A stretch of 13,237 nt of DNA from Candidatus Thorarchaeota archaeon (GTDB lineage: Archaea > Asgardarchaeota > Thorarchaeia > Thorarchaeales > Thorarchaeaceae): the NCBI GenBank assembly GCA_018238825.1, contig JABCSP010000031.1:1-13237 (forward strand), written 5' to 3'. Under the pieces are notes generated by a model, which was not told where the DNA came from, made no database searches, and worked only from the letters and a program-made list of their open reading frames with translations. The number at the start of each line of letters is the position of its first letter. The stretch's first letter is position 1. Shown here piece by piece: positions 1 to 7,759 of this stretch. The position numbers were made by a program, and so were the translations under genes.

Positions 1-1
1 G

Positions 2-535
2 AGCGAAGGTCCTGAATACATCCTTAAAATGTGTGCCTTGGGGGACGGCGCTGTGGGAAAAACGTCCTGCATCATGAGATTTACGGAGGACAGTTTTGGG
101 GAGAAATACAAGGCCACAATTGGAACAAATATCGCAGTGAAGAATATCGAAGTGGAAATGAACAAAGAGGAAATAGTGAAAGCTCAAATTGTCCTCTGGG
201 ATCTGGCAGGGCAACCTTCATACAAGGACCTGCGTCAACGCTACATGGTGGGATCATCGATGGCATTCATAGTCTATGATGTCACCAGACCTTCTACATT
301 CATGAATGTGTACGAGTGGTATCGGAACTTTCGTGCAGTATGCCCCAAAGCGGTTATCGTATTGGTTGCTAACAAGGTCGACTTGAAAGAACGACTTGTA
401 CCAATGGAGGCAGGACTTATGCTCTCCAAGTGGCTTGAATTGAAGTATATTGAAACTTCTGCTAAAACGGGCAAGAACATCAACGCACTGTTTATTGAAT
501 GCACAAGGGAAACTATACTGAGAGATTCTGAATGA
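2..535 (+). CDS. Rab/Ras-like small GTPase, 5' end cut by window edge
   Basis: A small GTP-binding switch protein of the Ras superfamily. The frame is open from the window edge, and the residues before the first ATG (position 29) read EYILK, which belongs to the first beta strand. The true start is therefore upstream and the ATG at 29 is internal. Counting from that ATG, all five G motifs are visible: P-loop GDGAVGKTS (5-13), switch I with YKATIGT, switch II WDLAGQ with the catalytic Gln, NKVDL for guanine recognition, and ETSAK. YKATIG and WDxAGQ are Rab/Ras-like rather than Arf-like. The residue after the Gln is Pro, where Rab proteins usually have Glu. There is no C-terminal Cys or CAAX box, so prenylation is not indicated. 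The gene converges on nuoN with a 45-bp gap and is not part of that operon. GTPases this close to the eukaryotic type are typical of Asgard archaea. The family is certain; the cellular role is unknown. Confidence 0.93.
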   Translation, partial: SEGPEYILKMCALGDGAVGKTSCIMRFTEDSFGEKYKATIGTNIAVKNIEVEMNKEEIVKAQIVLWDLAGQPSYKDLRQRYMVGSSMAFIVYDVTRPSTFMNVYEWYRNFRAVCPKAVIVLVANKVDLKERLVPMEAGLMLSKWLELKYIETSAKTGKNINALFIECTRETILRDSE

Positions 536-580
536 TTTCCTGCAATCAGTTTCCCAGTTAAATTTCTCAGGTTTCAAAGC
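536..580. other. Convergent intergenic gap between GTPase gene and nuoN
   Basis: These 45 bases separate two convergent genes. The stretch has short T runs on both strands, which could serve as archaeal T-rich termination signals for either transcript. I see no stable hairpin and no small gene. Confidence 0.4.
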
Positions 581-2086
581 CTAGGGGAAGAATATCTGTG
601 CAGCTTGAAATGCATAATCTAGAATCACATTTGGAAATATGAACAATGCAATCACAGCGAAGACACAGATTGCTACAGCGACCATTGGCACTAGTGGTAA
701 GTCCAACTTTGAATCATCCTTCGGTTCTTCCATGTACATGAACTTCATCACACGTAGATAGTAACCCAAAGAGAATACAGAGTTTAGTAGACCAAACAAT
801 GCAAGCCACCACATATCTGCCATTACAGCACTCTGGAACAAAACAAGTTTGGACCAGAAGCCAACTGTCAAAGGCATACCTGCTAATGAGAGCATTAGAA
901 TTGCGAACATCGCAGCAGCCGCAGGAGCTCTCTTACTCAACCCAGCAAGGTCATCGTATGTTATGCGCTTTGTGAGTTTGTAGGACATCACCCAGATTAG
1001 TATGAAAGCAGCGGTCTTCATTATAGCATGAGTAAATGCATGGAACCCAGCTGCAGCCATTCCAATCTCATTCGCAGCAGCAACTCCAATGAACAAGTAA
1101 CCCATCATTGCAATACTGGAATAGGCCAACATCCTCATGATATCCTTTTGAGCGAGGGCAAGGACATTTCCAATGACCATTGTTAGGACAGCAACTCCTG
1201 CAATCAGTGGTGCCCACTCAGTCTTCGCAAAGAAGAATCCAATCATTAGAATTCTGAGAAGTGCACTCACTCCCGTCTTCTTTGAACCGCCAGCAAGGTA
1301 TGCAGTGACACTGCCATCCGCACTTGCGTAAGCATCAGGTACCCACTGCCATCCTGGAAATATTCCAACCTTGAAACCAAATGATACAATGAAGAGTACT
1401 ATTGCTAGAAGCAATGTATAGGCGGCAGGTTCATTTCCAATAGGTGAAGCCCAAAGAGTGTTGACATACTCGCTGAGAGCAGATAGGTCAGTTGTGCCAG
1501 CAACTCCGAATGTTAGTGCAACTCCCAAGAGCATAAGCATTGTTGCTAAGAGCCCCATGACGAAATATTTGGTTGCGCCATCAACAGCCTCACGACGGGG
1601 ACCTAGTGCTACCAGGATGTACGTTGGAGTACTCATTAGCTCCCACGCAAGGAATAGAGCAACGAGATCTGTAGCCATGACGACCCAAAGTGCGCCGGCA
1701 AATGAGATCATGAGCAGGAAATTGTAAGTACCCTTGTCACCTCCCCAAAGGGTTGAGGACATCAATACGAGAAATGCGACTATCAGTACAATATAGACAA
1801 AGAGGTCAGTGAATGCATCCCTCACAAAGAGGTTACCAAACGAGTAGCCAGACATCACAGTTGGGTCAAACATCACCATTTCGAGAATCGCAAGAATAAC
1901 TCCAATGAAACTGATACCAAGTGGATTGTAACGCATCCCTACTACTAGAGCTATGATACCGAAAATGACTAAGGTAATTGCAGGTAGAGACATAATCCAT
2001 CCTGCTGGAACATATGCAAGTATCAGGTCTCTCAAAGGTAAGAGTAGGAGTCTAAGACTGTCAGCAATTACATCAAGTTGTAGCAT
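581..2086 (-). CDS. nuoN: Complex I membrane subunit NuoN (antiporter-like)
   Basis: Proton-translocating subunit of the complex I membrane arm (ND2/NuoN/FpoN), 501 residues, the usual length. Visible hallmarks are the TM5 glutamate in FLAWELMSTPTY (E149), the TM7 lysine in FGFKVG (K239), a TM8 lysine pair GGSKKTG (K269/K270), the ALAQKDIMRMLAYSSI segment after it, and the TM12 lysine in GFWSK. The motif after K239 is usually P-F-H-x-W-x-P-D. Here it reads FPGWQWVPD, so the histidine equivalent to E. coli His224 is Trp246. The start is ATG at 2086, with GGAGGTG about 8 bases upstream, and it overlaps the nuoM stop by one base (TAATG). It is the last gene of the operon, in the usual L-M-N order. 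The subunit assignment is firm. Confidence 0.95.
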   Translation of the reverse strand: MLQLDVIADSLRLLLLPLRDLILAYVPAGWIMSLPAITLVIFGIIALVVGMRYNPLGISFIGVILAILEMVMFDPTVMSGYSFGNLFVRDAFTDLFVYIVLIVAFLVLMSSTLWGGDKGTYNFLLMISFAGALWVVMATDLVALFLAWELMSTPTYILVALGPRREAVDGATKYFVMGLLATMLMLLGVALTFGVAGTTDLSALSEYVNTLWASPIGNEPAAYTLLLAIVLFIVSFGFKVGIFPGWQWVPDAYASADGSVTAYLAGGSKKTGVSALLRILMIGFFFAKTEWAPLIAGVAVLTMVIGNVLALAQKDIMRMLAYSSIAMMGYLFIGVAAANEIGMAAAGFHAFTHAIMKTAAFILIWVMSYKLTKRITYDDLAGLSKRAPAAAAMFAILMLSLAGMPLTVGFWSKLVLFQSAVMADMWWLALFGLLNSVFSLGYYLRVMKFMYMEEPKDDSKLDLPLVPMVAVAICVFAVIALFIFPNVILDYAFQAAQIFFP

Positions 2087-3669
2087 TAAGGAGCACCTCC
2101 GGCTAACATAGCGTCGACTACAGGTTTCACTATATCCAAGATCAGGTCAGGCCAGATTCCAAGTAGTATCACAGGAATCAACATTAAAATTGGAGCAATC
2201 AAATCATTCCATGATGCCTCAGAAACCTCCTTCTCAGGATCAGGGTCGCTGAAGACAATACGATTCAACATCCAGAGCATATAGCCAACTGTAATGAATA
2301 TACCAAAGCCAATCACTGCGGACCAATTGAAAACAACAATTGAACCAAAGATAATGAGTGCTTCAGCAATAAAGCCGCTAAAGCCAGGGAGGCCAAAAGC
2401 AGCAAGTGAGGCCAGGATAAGCACTGCAGATAATTTGGGAGCCTTTGCCATGAGACCCTTGATATCAGGAATCTCTCTTGTGCCAGCATTGTACTTTAGC
2501 TGACCCGCGACAATGAACATCACCGAGATTATCGTGCCGTGTGAGAACATCATAAAGATTGAACCTTGAAGTGCTAGACTTGCCGCAGCTTGAATTGCAG
2601 GATTAGTAGAACCTGAACCAGCCGCATAAGCAGCAACACCAAGCAAAACCCAACTCATGTGATTAATGGAAGTCCAGGCAACAAGTCTCTTCATATCAGT
2701 CTGTGCCATGGCTGTGAATGCTGCGTAGATACAAGTGAAGATTGCAATTATCGCGAATGGAATTGCCAGTCGAGCTATTGCATCAGGAACCATCCAGAGG
2801 CCGAGTCTAATGAATGCGTATCCACCCATTTTCAGGAGAATGCCTGCCAGGATAACTGAGCCTGGTGTAGGTGCCTTGACGTGAGCCCATGGAAGCCAAT
2901 TGTGTAATGGGAATACCGGTAGCTTGACTCCGGCACCCATGAAAATTGCCAGCGCAAATCCAATCTGAACCCAGGGATCAAGTCCAAGATTACGAAGAGC
3001 AATCATATTGAAAGTCGGAATAGCGGTTGCGATTCCGTGTGTATTGAACATTGATGATTGGAAGTAGAGATAGAAGAACCCAACTAGCATCACTGCAGAA
3101 CCGAGATGAGTGTAAATGAAGAACTTGACAGCTGCATGACGACTACCTTCCTCACCCCATCGACCGATGATGAAGAACATCGGAATCAAAACAAGTTCCC
3201 ACCAGATGAAGAAGCCGATCAAATCCAGTGACATGAAGACGCCAAGCAATCCTGTCTGAAGCACTAGAAAGAGACAGTAATAGAAACCCTTTGATTCTTT
3301 GATGTGATTTGAGCTGATTGCTGCAATCCAGACTACTAGATTGGTTAATAGTATCATGACCAGTGAGAGACCATCCACACCAAGAATGATTTCGAACACT
3401 GGTGCACTCGAATCAGTTCCTAGCCGTGCTAGCATGTGGCTAATTGTGTGGCTCATTCCACCTGGGTCTGAACCTAGCGATGGTGTACCAAGAATAAGTA
3501 GTATTGCAAGGCCCATCTCCAGGGTCGTTATAATCAAGGTAATTGCTCGCGATCCCTTACCTCCAAGAATGAATGCAACTAGAGCACCAACTAGTGGAAT
3601 TAACAGCATAAGCACTAGGATGTTCATGGGCAGCATGGAAATCAGATTGGTTGCAAAGTCGAGTTGCAT
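2086..3669 (-). CDS. nuoM: Complex I membrane subunit NuoM (canonical copy)
   Basis: Antiporter-like proton pump subunit ND4/NuoM, 527 residues. Motifs are typical NuoM: FFIWWELVLIPMFFIIGRWG with E158 in TM5; GVKLPVFPLHNWLPWAH with K249 and H256; SVILAGILLKMGGY with K280 in TM8; AQTDMKRLVAWTSINHMS; and SGFIAE in TM12. K249 to K280 has the 31-residue spacing of E. coli K234/K265. The conserved AHVEAPT reads AHVKAPTP here. The ATG at 3669 follows the nuoL stop directly and has only a weak G-rich ribosome site (GGGGGGT). No in-frame start just downstream has a better one. This copy is clearly the conventional NuoM, in contrast to the additional NuoM-like gene upstream of nuoL. Confidence 0.95.
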   Translation of the reverse strand: MQLDFATNLISMLPMNILVLMLLIPLVGALVAFILGGKGSRAITLIITTLEMGLAILLILGTPSLGSDPGGMSHTISHMLARLGTDSSAPVFEIILGVDGLSLVMILLTNLVVWIAAISSNHIKESKGFYYCLFLVLQTGLLGVFMSLDLIGFFIWWELVLIPMFFIIGRWGEEGSRHAAVKFFIYTHLGSAVMLVGFFYLYFQSSMFNTHGIATAIPTFNMIALRNLGLDPWVQIGFALAIFMGAGVKLPVFPLHNWLPWAHVKAPTPGSVILAGILLKMGGYAFIRLGLWMVPDAIARLAIPFAIIAIFTCIYAAFTAMAQTDMKRLVAWTSINHMSWVLLGVAAYAAGSGSTNPAIQAAASLALQGSIFMMFSHGTIISVMFIVAGQLKYNAGTREIPDIKGLMAKAPKLSAVLILASLAAFGLPGFSGFIAEALIIFGSIVVFNWSAVIGFGIFITVGYMLWMLNRIVFSDPDPEKEVSEASWNDLIAPILMLIPVILLGIWPDLILDIVKPVVDAMLAGGAP

Positions 3670-5829
3670 TTAGATTACCCCCCATGAGAGTAGAGCTATA
3701 ATGACCATCAAGCCAATTCCAAATATTACAACGCCAACATAGTCATTGATGAGACCTGTTTGTGACTTTTGACCTGATTGAGAGGCCTCTACTGCAGAAG
3801 TAGAAATACCCTCAGCAAATCCGTCAATTACATTGTCATCAAACCAGCGTACCTTGCTGGATATTGCTATGGCTGCATCTGCAGATTTGTTATCGATGCC
3901 ATCAATTATTTTCTCATCCACTTTTATTCTCCAGAGGTCTGCAAACTGAAGGAATTTTTTAACGAAAGCGTAATAGATATCGTTGATGTACCAGCGATGT
4001 AGTAAGAAAGTATGCAACTTCCTCATAATACCTTTCTCAGGAATCCTTGTATTTGGTGTGTCAGCATTCTTAATGTACATCATATATGCGGGAAGTCCAC
4101 CAAGTAACAACGCACCAATTGTGATTGCAAAGGGTACCAGTCCGGGCATAGTGATCTTCACCATGATCATTTCAACCATGATTTCCATCCAGCTATGAGT
4201 GTCATTGATTGCAATCTGCTGGATGAACGGAAAGACTGCGAAAGCTATCACAGTGAAAGCTGCAAGTATGAAGAGTGGGACCATCATCGCCGGACCTGGA
4301 TCATGAGGTTCTTCGTGGTGCTCTTCATCGTGATGCTCCGGTCGTGGTCCATGGAACACCATTCCCATCAAACGTATGCTGTAGAAGATAGTACACGCTG
4401 CTGCGCCAACTGCCAAGACAAAGAGGAATATCCCTACTGTGCTGTGAGTTGCCAATTCATACGTGTACTCAATGATAGAATCCTTTGACCAAAATCCGGA
4501 CATGGGAGGTATACCTGCTAATGCGAGTACACCAATTAGCATGACACGATATGTCCATTTCATGTATCCCTTAAGTCCGCCCATCTTGGACATGTATTTT
4601 GTATGCACTGAATGTATGACTCCTCCTGCTGCAAGGAAGAGAAGTGCCTTGAAAGCGCCGTGAGCAACAACATGGAGAACTCCACTCAGATACGCATGTT
4701 CAAAGTGACCATCAAGGGCTAGGATTCCACCAGTGCCTAGTGCAAGAATCATGTAACCTAGCTGACTCAAAGTTGAGAATGCTAGGACCTTTTTGAGCTC
4801 ATTTGAAACCATGCCCATTGTAGCAGTCATGAAAGCGGTGATTCCACCAATGACTGCAACGATGATGAAGAATGAAATTGCCACCTCTATACCGATTGTT
4901 GGCAATTCTGGAACACCAATTATATGCTCTGAAGCATCAACGATTGTAACTAGGAATCGAGCGCTCATGTACACTCCAGCCTTTACCATCGTAGCTGCGT
5001 GGATGAGGGCCGAAACGGCAGTTGGACCTGCCATGGCTTCAGGAAGCCAGATTTGTAGGGGAGCCTGTCCAGACTTGCCGATAGCACCAGCAAAGATGAG
5101 TAGAAGAGCAGGAATGAGAAGTCCCCAACCTGCCATGGTTCCCCACCAGTTATTCACATTTTGAGCCATATCGGTAAAGAGGAAAGAGCCAGTGAATATG
5201 AAGAGTAGAAGAATACCACCTAGCATGAGTGCATCGCCAACTCGTGTGACGATGAAAGCTTTTGTGCCGCTGTGAGTGTTAGCCTCGCCTTCGGTTTCAA
5301 ACTGAAGTAGTGGGTTGGTTTCCTCGTAGCCCAGAGGATCTTCTTCAGGCTTGTTGCGCTTATCATTCCAAAAGCCAATCAAACCGTAGCTGCATATTCC
5401 CATGATCTCCCAGCCAATAAACGCAATTAGCAGATTATTGCTCAGAACTAGGGTTAGCATCCCGCCACCGAAAAGGAGCATCATGAAGTGGAATCTGTTG
5501 CGGTCTTCCTCATGTGCCATATACTCGGTTGAGTAGACGAATATAAGGAAGCAGAGAGTGCTTGAAAGAATTGCCATGATGATAGATAGAGGGTCAAGCA
5601 ACATCTCAAATGGCACATAGAGACCTGGTAGGTCGAGCCATTCATAGTGTGGCATAGTTGTGGTTCCTAAGTCCAATAGTAGTGACCAACAGAGGACCAT
5701 TGTAATTCCCATCAGAATTGCAGGAGTCCAGTCACGGAGTTTCTCGTTGAATCTTCCAATTACTGGAACAATTAAGGAACCAAATATTGGAATTACGAGG
5801 ATGAGATAATAGGGTAGACCGAATAACAT
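3670..5829 (-). CDS. nuoL: Complex I membrane subunit NuoL with long lateral helix
   Basis: Distal antiporter-like subunit ND5/NuoL, 719 residues from the chosen start, about 100 longer than E. coli NuoL as I recall it. Core motifs: FIGWEIMGICSYGLIGFW (E141), KSGQAPLQIWLPEAMAGPT (K252, with Gln259 where PLH is common), SALIHAATMVKAGVY (H277, K283), ELKKVLAFSTLSQLGY, HGAFKALLFLAAG, and SGFWSKD (K449). A 30-residue acidic insert lies between GFW and TKAF (about 157-188). A His/Glu/Asp-rich loop (HHDEEHHEEPHD) lies at 499-510. The C-terminal region from about 610 to 692 matches the lateral amphipathic helix and contains two VDxxxIDG-type repeats 26 residues apart. QTGLINDY then leads into the anchoring last helix. 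The start is ATG 5829, supported by GAGGTGA 5 bases upstream. An upstream in-frame ATG at 5862 overlaps the preceding gene and lacks a ribosome site. Confidence 0.95.
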   Translation of the reverse strand: MLFGLPYYLILVIPIFGSLIVPVIGRFNEKLRDWTPAILMGITMVLCWSLLLDLGTTTMPHYEWLDLPGLYVPFEMLLDPLSIIMAILSSTLCFLIFVYSTEYMAHEEDRNRFHFMMLLFGGGMLTLVLSNNLLIAFIGWEIMGICSYGLIGFWNDKRNKPEEDPLGYEETNPLLQFETEGEANTHSGTKAFIVTRVGDALMLGGILLLFIFTGSFLFTDMAQNVNNWWGTMAGWGLLIPALLLIFAGAIGKSGQAPLQIWLPEAMAGPTAVSALIHAATMVKAGVYMSARFLVTIVDASEHIIGVPELPTIGIEVAISFFIIVAVIGGITAFMTATMGMVSNELKKVLAFSTLSQLGYMILALGTGGILALDGHFEHAYLSGVLHVVAHGAFKALLFLAAGGVIHSVHTKYMSKMGGLKGYMKWTYRVMLIGVLALAGIPPMSGFWSKDSIIEYTYELATHSTVGIFLFVLAVGAAACTIFYSIRLMGMVFHGPRPEHHDEEHHEEPHDPGPAMMVPLFILAAFTVIAFAVFPFIQQIAINDTHSWMEIMVEMIMVKITMPGLVPFAITIGALLLGGLPAYMMYIKNADTPNTRIPEKGIMRKLHTFLLHRWYINDIYYAFVKKFLQFADLWRIKVDEKIIDGIDNKSADAAIAISSKVRWFDDNVIDGFAEGISTSAVEASQSGQKSQTGLINDYVGVVIFGIGLMVIIALLSWGVI
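3766..3921 (-). repeat. 26-residue tandem repeat in NuoL lateral helix
   Basis: Residues 637-662 and 663-688 of NuoL align as two units. VDEKIIDG at 637 and FDDNVIDG at 663 share the D-x-x-[IV]-I-D-G core at a spacing of exactly 26, and the DNA under the cores is also similar. From RWYINDIYYA to SQTG is about 81 residues. From memory, NuoL proteins with one IDG motif have about 55 here, so the difference is one unit. The region should lie along the side of the membrane arm. Confidence 0.6.
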
Positions 5830-5834
5830 TTGAC

Positions 5835-5841
5835 TCACCTC
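5835..5841 (-). promoter_or_regulatory. Ribosome binding site that sets the nuoL start
   Basis: GAGGTGA on the minus strand sits 5 bases before the ATG at 5829 and overlaps the stop codon of the upstream nuoM-like gene. It favours ATG 5829 over the longer frame starting at 5862. Confidence 0.75.
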
Positions 5842-7324
5842 ATGGACCAAGAATGCCTGCAAACGCCGGGACTATGACATCAAGTGCCAAGCTCGGGAAT
5901 ATACCAAATATTACGATGAGAATAGCAAGGATGATCATAGGAATGGTCATTGACCTTGGACTCTCCTTCACGTCTTCAAGTTCCTCAGGATGAGGGCCAA
6001 GGAAGACTCGCCAGAAGAAGCGAAGCATGTATGCTGCGCTAAGGATAGAACTGGAAACAGCAAGAAGTGTGAGAATTAAGAAGCCCATGTCAAATCCAGC
6101 TCCAGGAACTGGAATCGCAGCTTGGAATCCGCCTAAGAACATCATCCATTCGCTAATGAATCCAGAGAGAGGTGGAGTGGCAGCAATGCTCATCATTCCA
6201 ATCGCAGCAGCGAAGGCAGTGATAGGCATCTTGTTCGAGAGGCCACCCATTTTCTTAATGTTACGAAGTCCAGTCTGATGAATGACAGCTCCAGCGGTCA
6301 TAAACAGCAGGCCCTTCGAGAAAGCGTGATTGATGAGATGGAACATTCCACCTGATACTCCAATGGCTGTAACTGTGCCAAGAGCGAATAGCACGTAGCC
6401 CATCTGTGAAACTGAAGAGTAAGCCAAGAGTCTCTTAATGTCGACCTGTGCTAGAGCCATGAAGCCACCATAAAACATCGTGACTACTCCAAGAACACAT
6501 ACCCAGAATGAGAGTGATATTGCGGCATCATTAAGCGTCAGTATGCCAAAGCGCACTAAGGCGTAGGCACCGGTCTCGATCATCGCACCTGATAGAAGAA
6601 CTGAGATCGGAGTGGGAGCCTCTGCATGAACTGGCGGTAGCCACCAATGAACCGGAATCACAGCCATCTTCACAAGGAATCCAGCTGCTAGAAGAATGAA
6701 GATAATCTTGAATATGAGATCTCCACTGGCTACAATATTTGCCAGCACAAATGTACCGCTTTGGGCATAGAGAAGTCCAAAGCCAATCAGAATACTGACA
6801 GCTCCAGCTTGAGTGTAGAGCCAGAATTTCAGTGCAGTGCGTTTTCTGGTTTCAGGTAGACCCCAGAAGAGAATGAGGAAATAACTAGGAACTAGCATGA
6901 TTTCCCAAGCTATAAAGAACTCAATCAAATTGGTTGCAAGAGTGACCCAGATCATTCCCATGATGAAGAACAACTGATTTGCGAAGAATGTGGGTTTGTT
7001 CTCTGTATGAGCAGTGTAGCCTACAGCATAAACAACTGATAGGAAGCCAAGCACTACTACTGCAAAGGTGATTGGGAACGCAACCGCATCTAGCTGCAAT
7101 CCGAAAGGTTCGAGGATATCAGACCAGACTGCAGTTTCAATAGATTGACCATCAGTCAGGAGTTCATAGAACGCAGGAATAAAGAGGAATGTGCTGACTA
7201 ATGAAACGCCTACTGCAACCTTACCAGCACTCTCAGCAATCCTATTCCGGAATACATAGATGAATAGACCGCCTAAGAACATCACTGCTAATGAGATAGC
7301 CATGAATGGGATTCCAAAAGCCAT
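5840..7324 (-). CDS. Additional NuoM-like antiporter subunit (fourth pump module)
   Basis: A second NuoM/MrpD-family membrane subunit, 494 residues, between nuoI and nuoL. It has the antiporter signature: FFIAWEIMLVPSYF (E141 in TM5), GFLVKMAVIPVHWWLPPVHAEAPTPIS (K219, H226), AQVDIKRLLAYSSVSQMGY, NHAFSKGLLFMTAGAVIH, and LSGFISEW (E392 in TM12). The TM8 lysine of NuoM (31 residues after the TM7 lysine, K280 in the other copy) is Glu250 here, in GAMIETGAY. The start is ATG 7324: GGAGGT lies 7 bases upstream and the codon overlaps the nuoI stop as TAATG, the same arrangement as nuoN. The longer frame from 7348 has no comparable site. With nuoL, nuoM and nuoN this gives four pump-type subunits instead of three, as in the modified complex I clusters with a fourth pumping subunit. 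Whether it is closer to NuoM or MrpD needs a tree. Confidence 0.9.
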   Translation of the reverse strand: MAFGIPFMAISLAVMFLGGLFIYVFRNRIAESAGKVAVGVSLVSTFLFIPAFYELLTDGQSIETAVWSDILEPFGLQLDAVAFPITFAVVVLGFLSVVYAVGYTAHTENKPTFFANQLFFIMGMIWVTLATNLIEFFIAWEIMLVPSYFLILFWGLPETRKRTALKFWLYTQAGAVSILIGFGLLYAQSGTFVLANIVASGDLIFKIIFILLAAGFLVKMAVIPVHWWLPPVHAEAPTPISVLLSGAMIETGAYALVRFGILTLNDAAISLSFWVCVLGVVTMFYGGFMALAQVDIKRLLAYSSVSQMGYVLFALGTVTAIGVSGGMFHLINHAFSKGLLFMTAGAVIHQTGLRNIKKMGGLSNKMPITAFAAAIGMMSIAATPPLSGFISEWMMFLGGFQAAIPVPGAGFDMGFLILTLLAVSSSILSAAYMLRFFWRVFLGPHPEELEDVKESPRSMTIPMIILAILIVIFGIFPSLALDVIVPAFAGILGP

Positions 7325-7755
7325 TAGCGGAACCTCCTTCCACGCCACTCCAGTGGGTCTCTATCAAGAGTAGTGATTTTATCGGGACCATAAATGAGGT
7401 CATCTCGGTCACCTTCTGAGAGGTCTACAATTGGAGTGTGAAACAGCGCTTCATATCTGCATGCACGTACACAGTCCCCACAGAAGAGACATCGGGTATA
7501 ATCGAAATAGAGTGCACAATCTTTCTCGAACTTCTTATCTTCCTTGTCAATACGAATCGCTGCAACAGGGCAAGCCCGAACGCATGCGGCACAAGCTGTA
7601 CAGGTTTCACGGATATGGATGTGTCTTCCACGCGTTGTTTCTGGATACTCTCTATCTTCAAAGGGATAGAAGTATGTGAAAGGTCTCCTGAAGACCTGAC
7701 GGAACGTGTGCTTCAAGATTCTGAATATATCACCAAGATTACCTACAAACCCCAT
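7324..7755 (-). CDS. nuoI: Complex I iron-sulfur subunit NuoI (two 4Fe-4S)
   Basis: Peripheral-arm subunit TYKY/NuoI, 143 residues, carrying clusters equivalent to N6a and N6b that pass electrons towards N2. It has two ferredoxin motifs: CTACAACVRACP (C52, C55, C58, C62) and CLFCGDCVRAC (C89, C92, C95, C99). All eight ligands are present. The proline that normally follows the last cysteine of the second motif is Arg100. The N-terminal stretch (residues 1-30) has the amphipathic FRILKHTFRQVFRRPFTYFYP character that docks NuoI to the membrane. ATG 7755 is preceded by GGAGGT 8 bases upstream, inside the end of nuoH. The stop overlaps the next gene by one base. Without NuoEFG or FpoF, this subunit is the likely electron entry point of what is encoded here. 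Confidence 0.95.
   Translation of the reverse strand: MGFVGNLGDIFRILKHTFRQVFRRPFTYFYPFEDREYPETTRGRHIHIRETCTACAACVRACPVAAIRIDKEDKKFEKDCALYFDYTRCLFCGDCVRACRYEALFHTPIVDLSEGDRDDLIYGPDKITTLDRDPLEWRGRRFR
7332..7337 (-). promoter_or_regulatory. Ribosome binding site that sets the extra nuoM start
   Basis: GGAGGT on the minus strand lies within the last codons of nuoI, 7 bases before the ATG at 7324. It supports that start over 7348. Confidence 0.75.
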
Positions 7756-7759
7756 CTTA

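Noticed and set aside
29..31. ATG at 29 as the start of the GTPase
   Set aside because: The frame is open upstream and encodes the beginning of the first beta strand, so starting here would truncate the fold.
536..580. Stem-loop terminator between the GTPase gene and nuoN
   Set aside because: No convincing inverted repeat was found; only short T runs are present.
4299..4335. His/Glu-rich loop of NuoL (residues 499-510) as a novel metal site
   Set aside because: As I recall, histidine-rich loops at this place are common in NuoL proteins, so on its own it is not remarkable.
4793..5164. 123-codon plus-strand open frame inside nuoL, and similar plus-strand frames at 1458-1727, 3341-3673 and 7438-7773
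   Set aside because: They lie antisense to clear complex I genes, have composition expected of shadow frames, and show no domain or ribosome site.
7325..7348. ATG start at 7348 for the extra nuoM-like gene
   Set aside because: GGAGGT at 7332-7337 and the TAATG junction fit ATG 7324, as at the nuoM/nuoN junction; 7348 would overlap nuoI by 25 bases.
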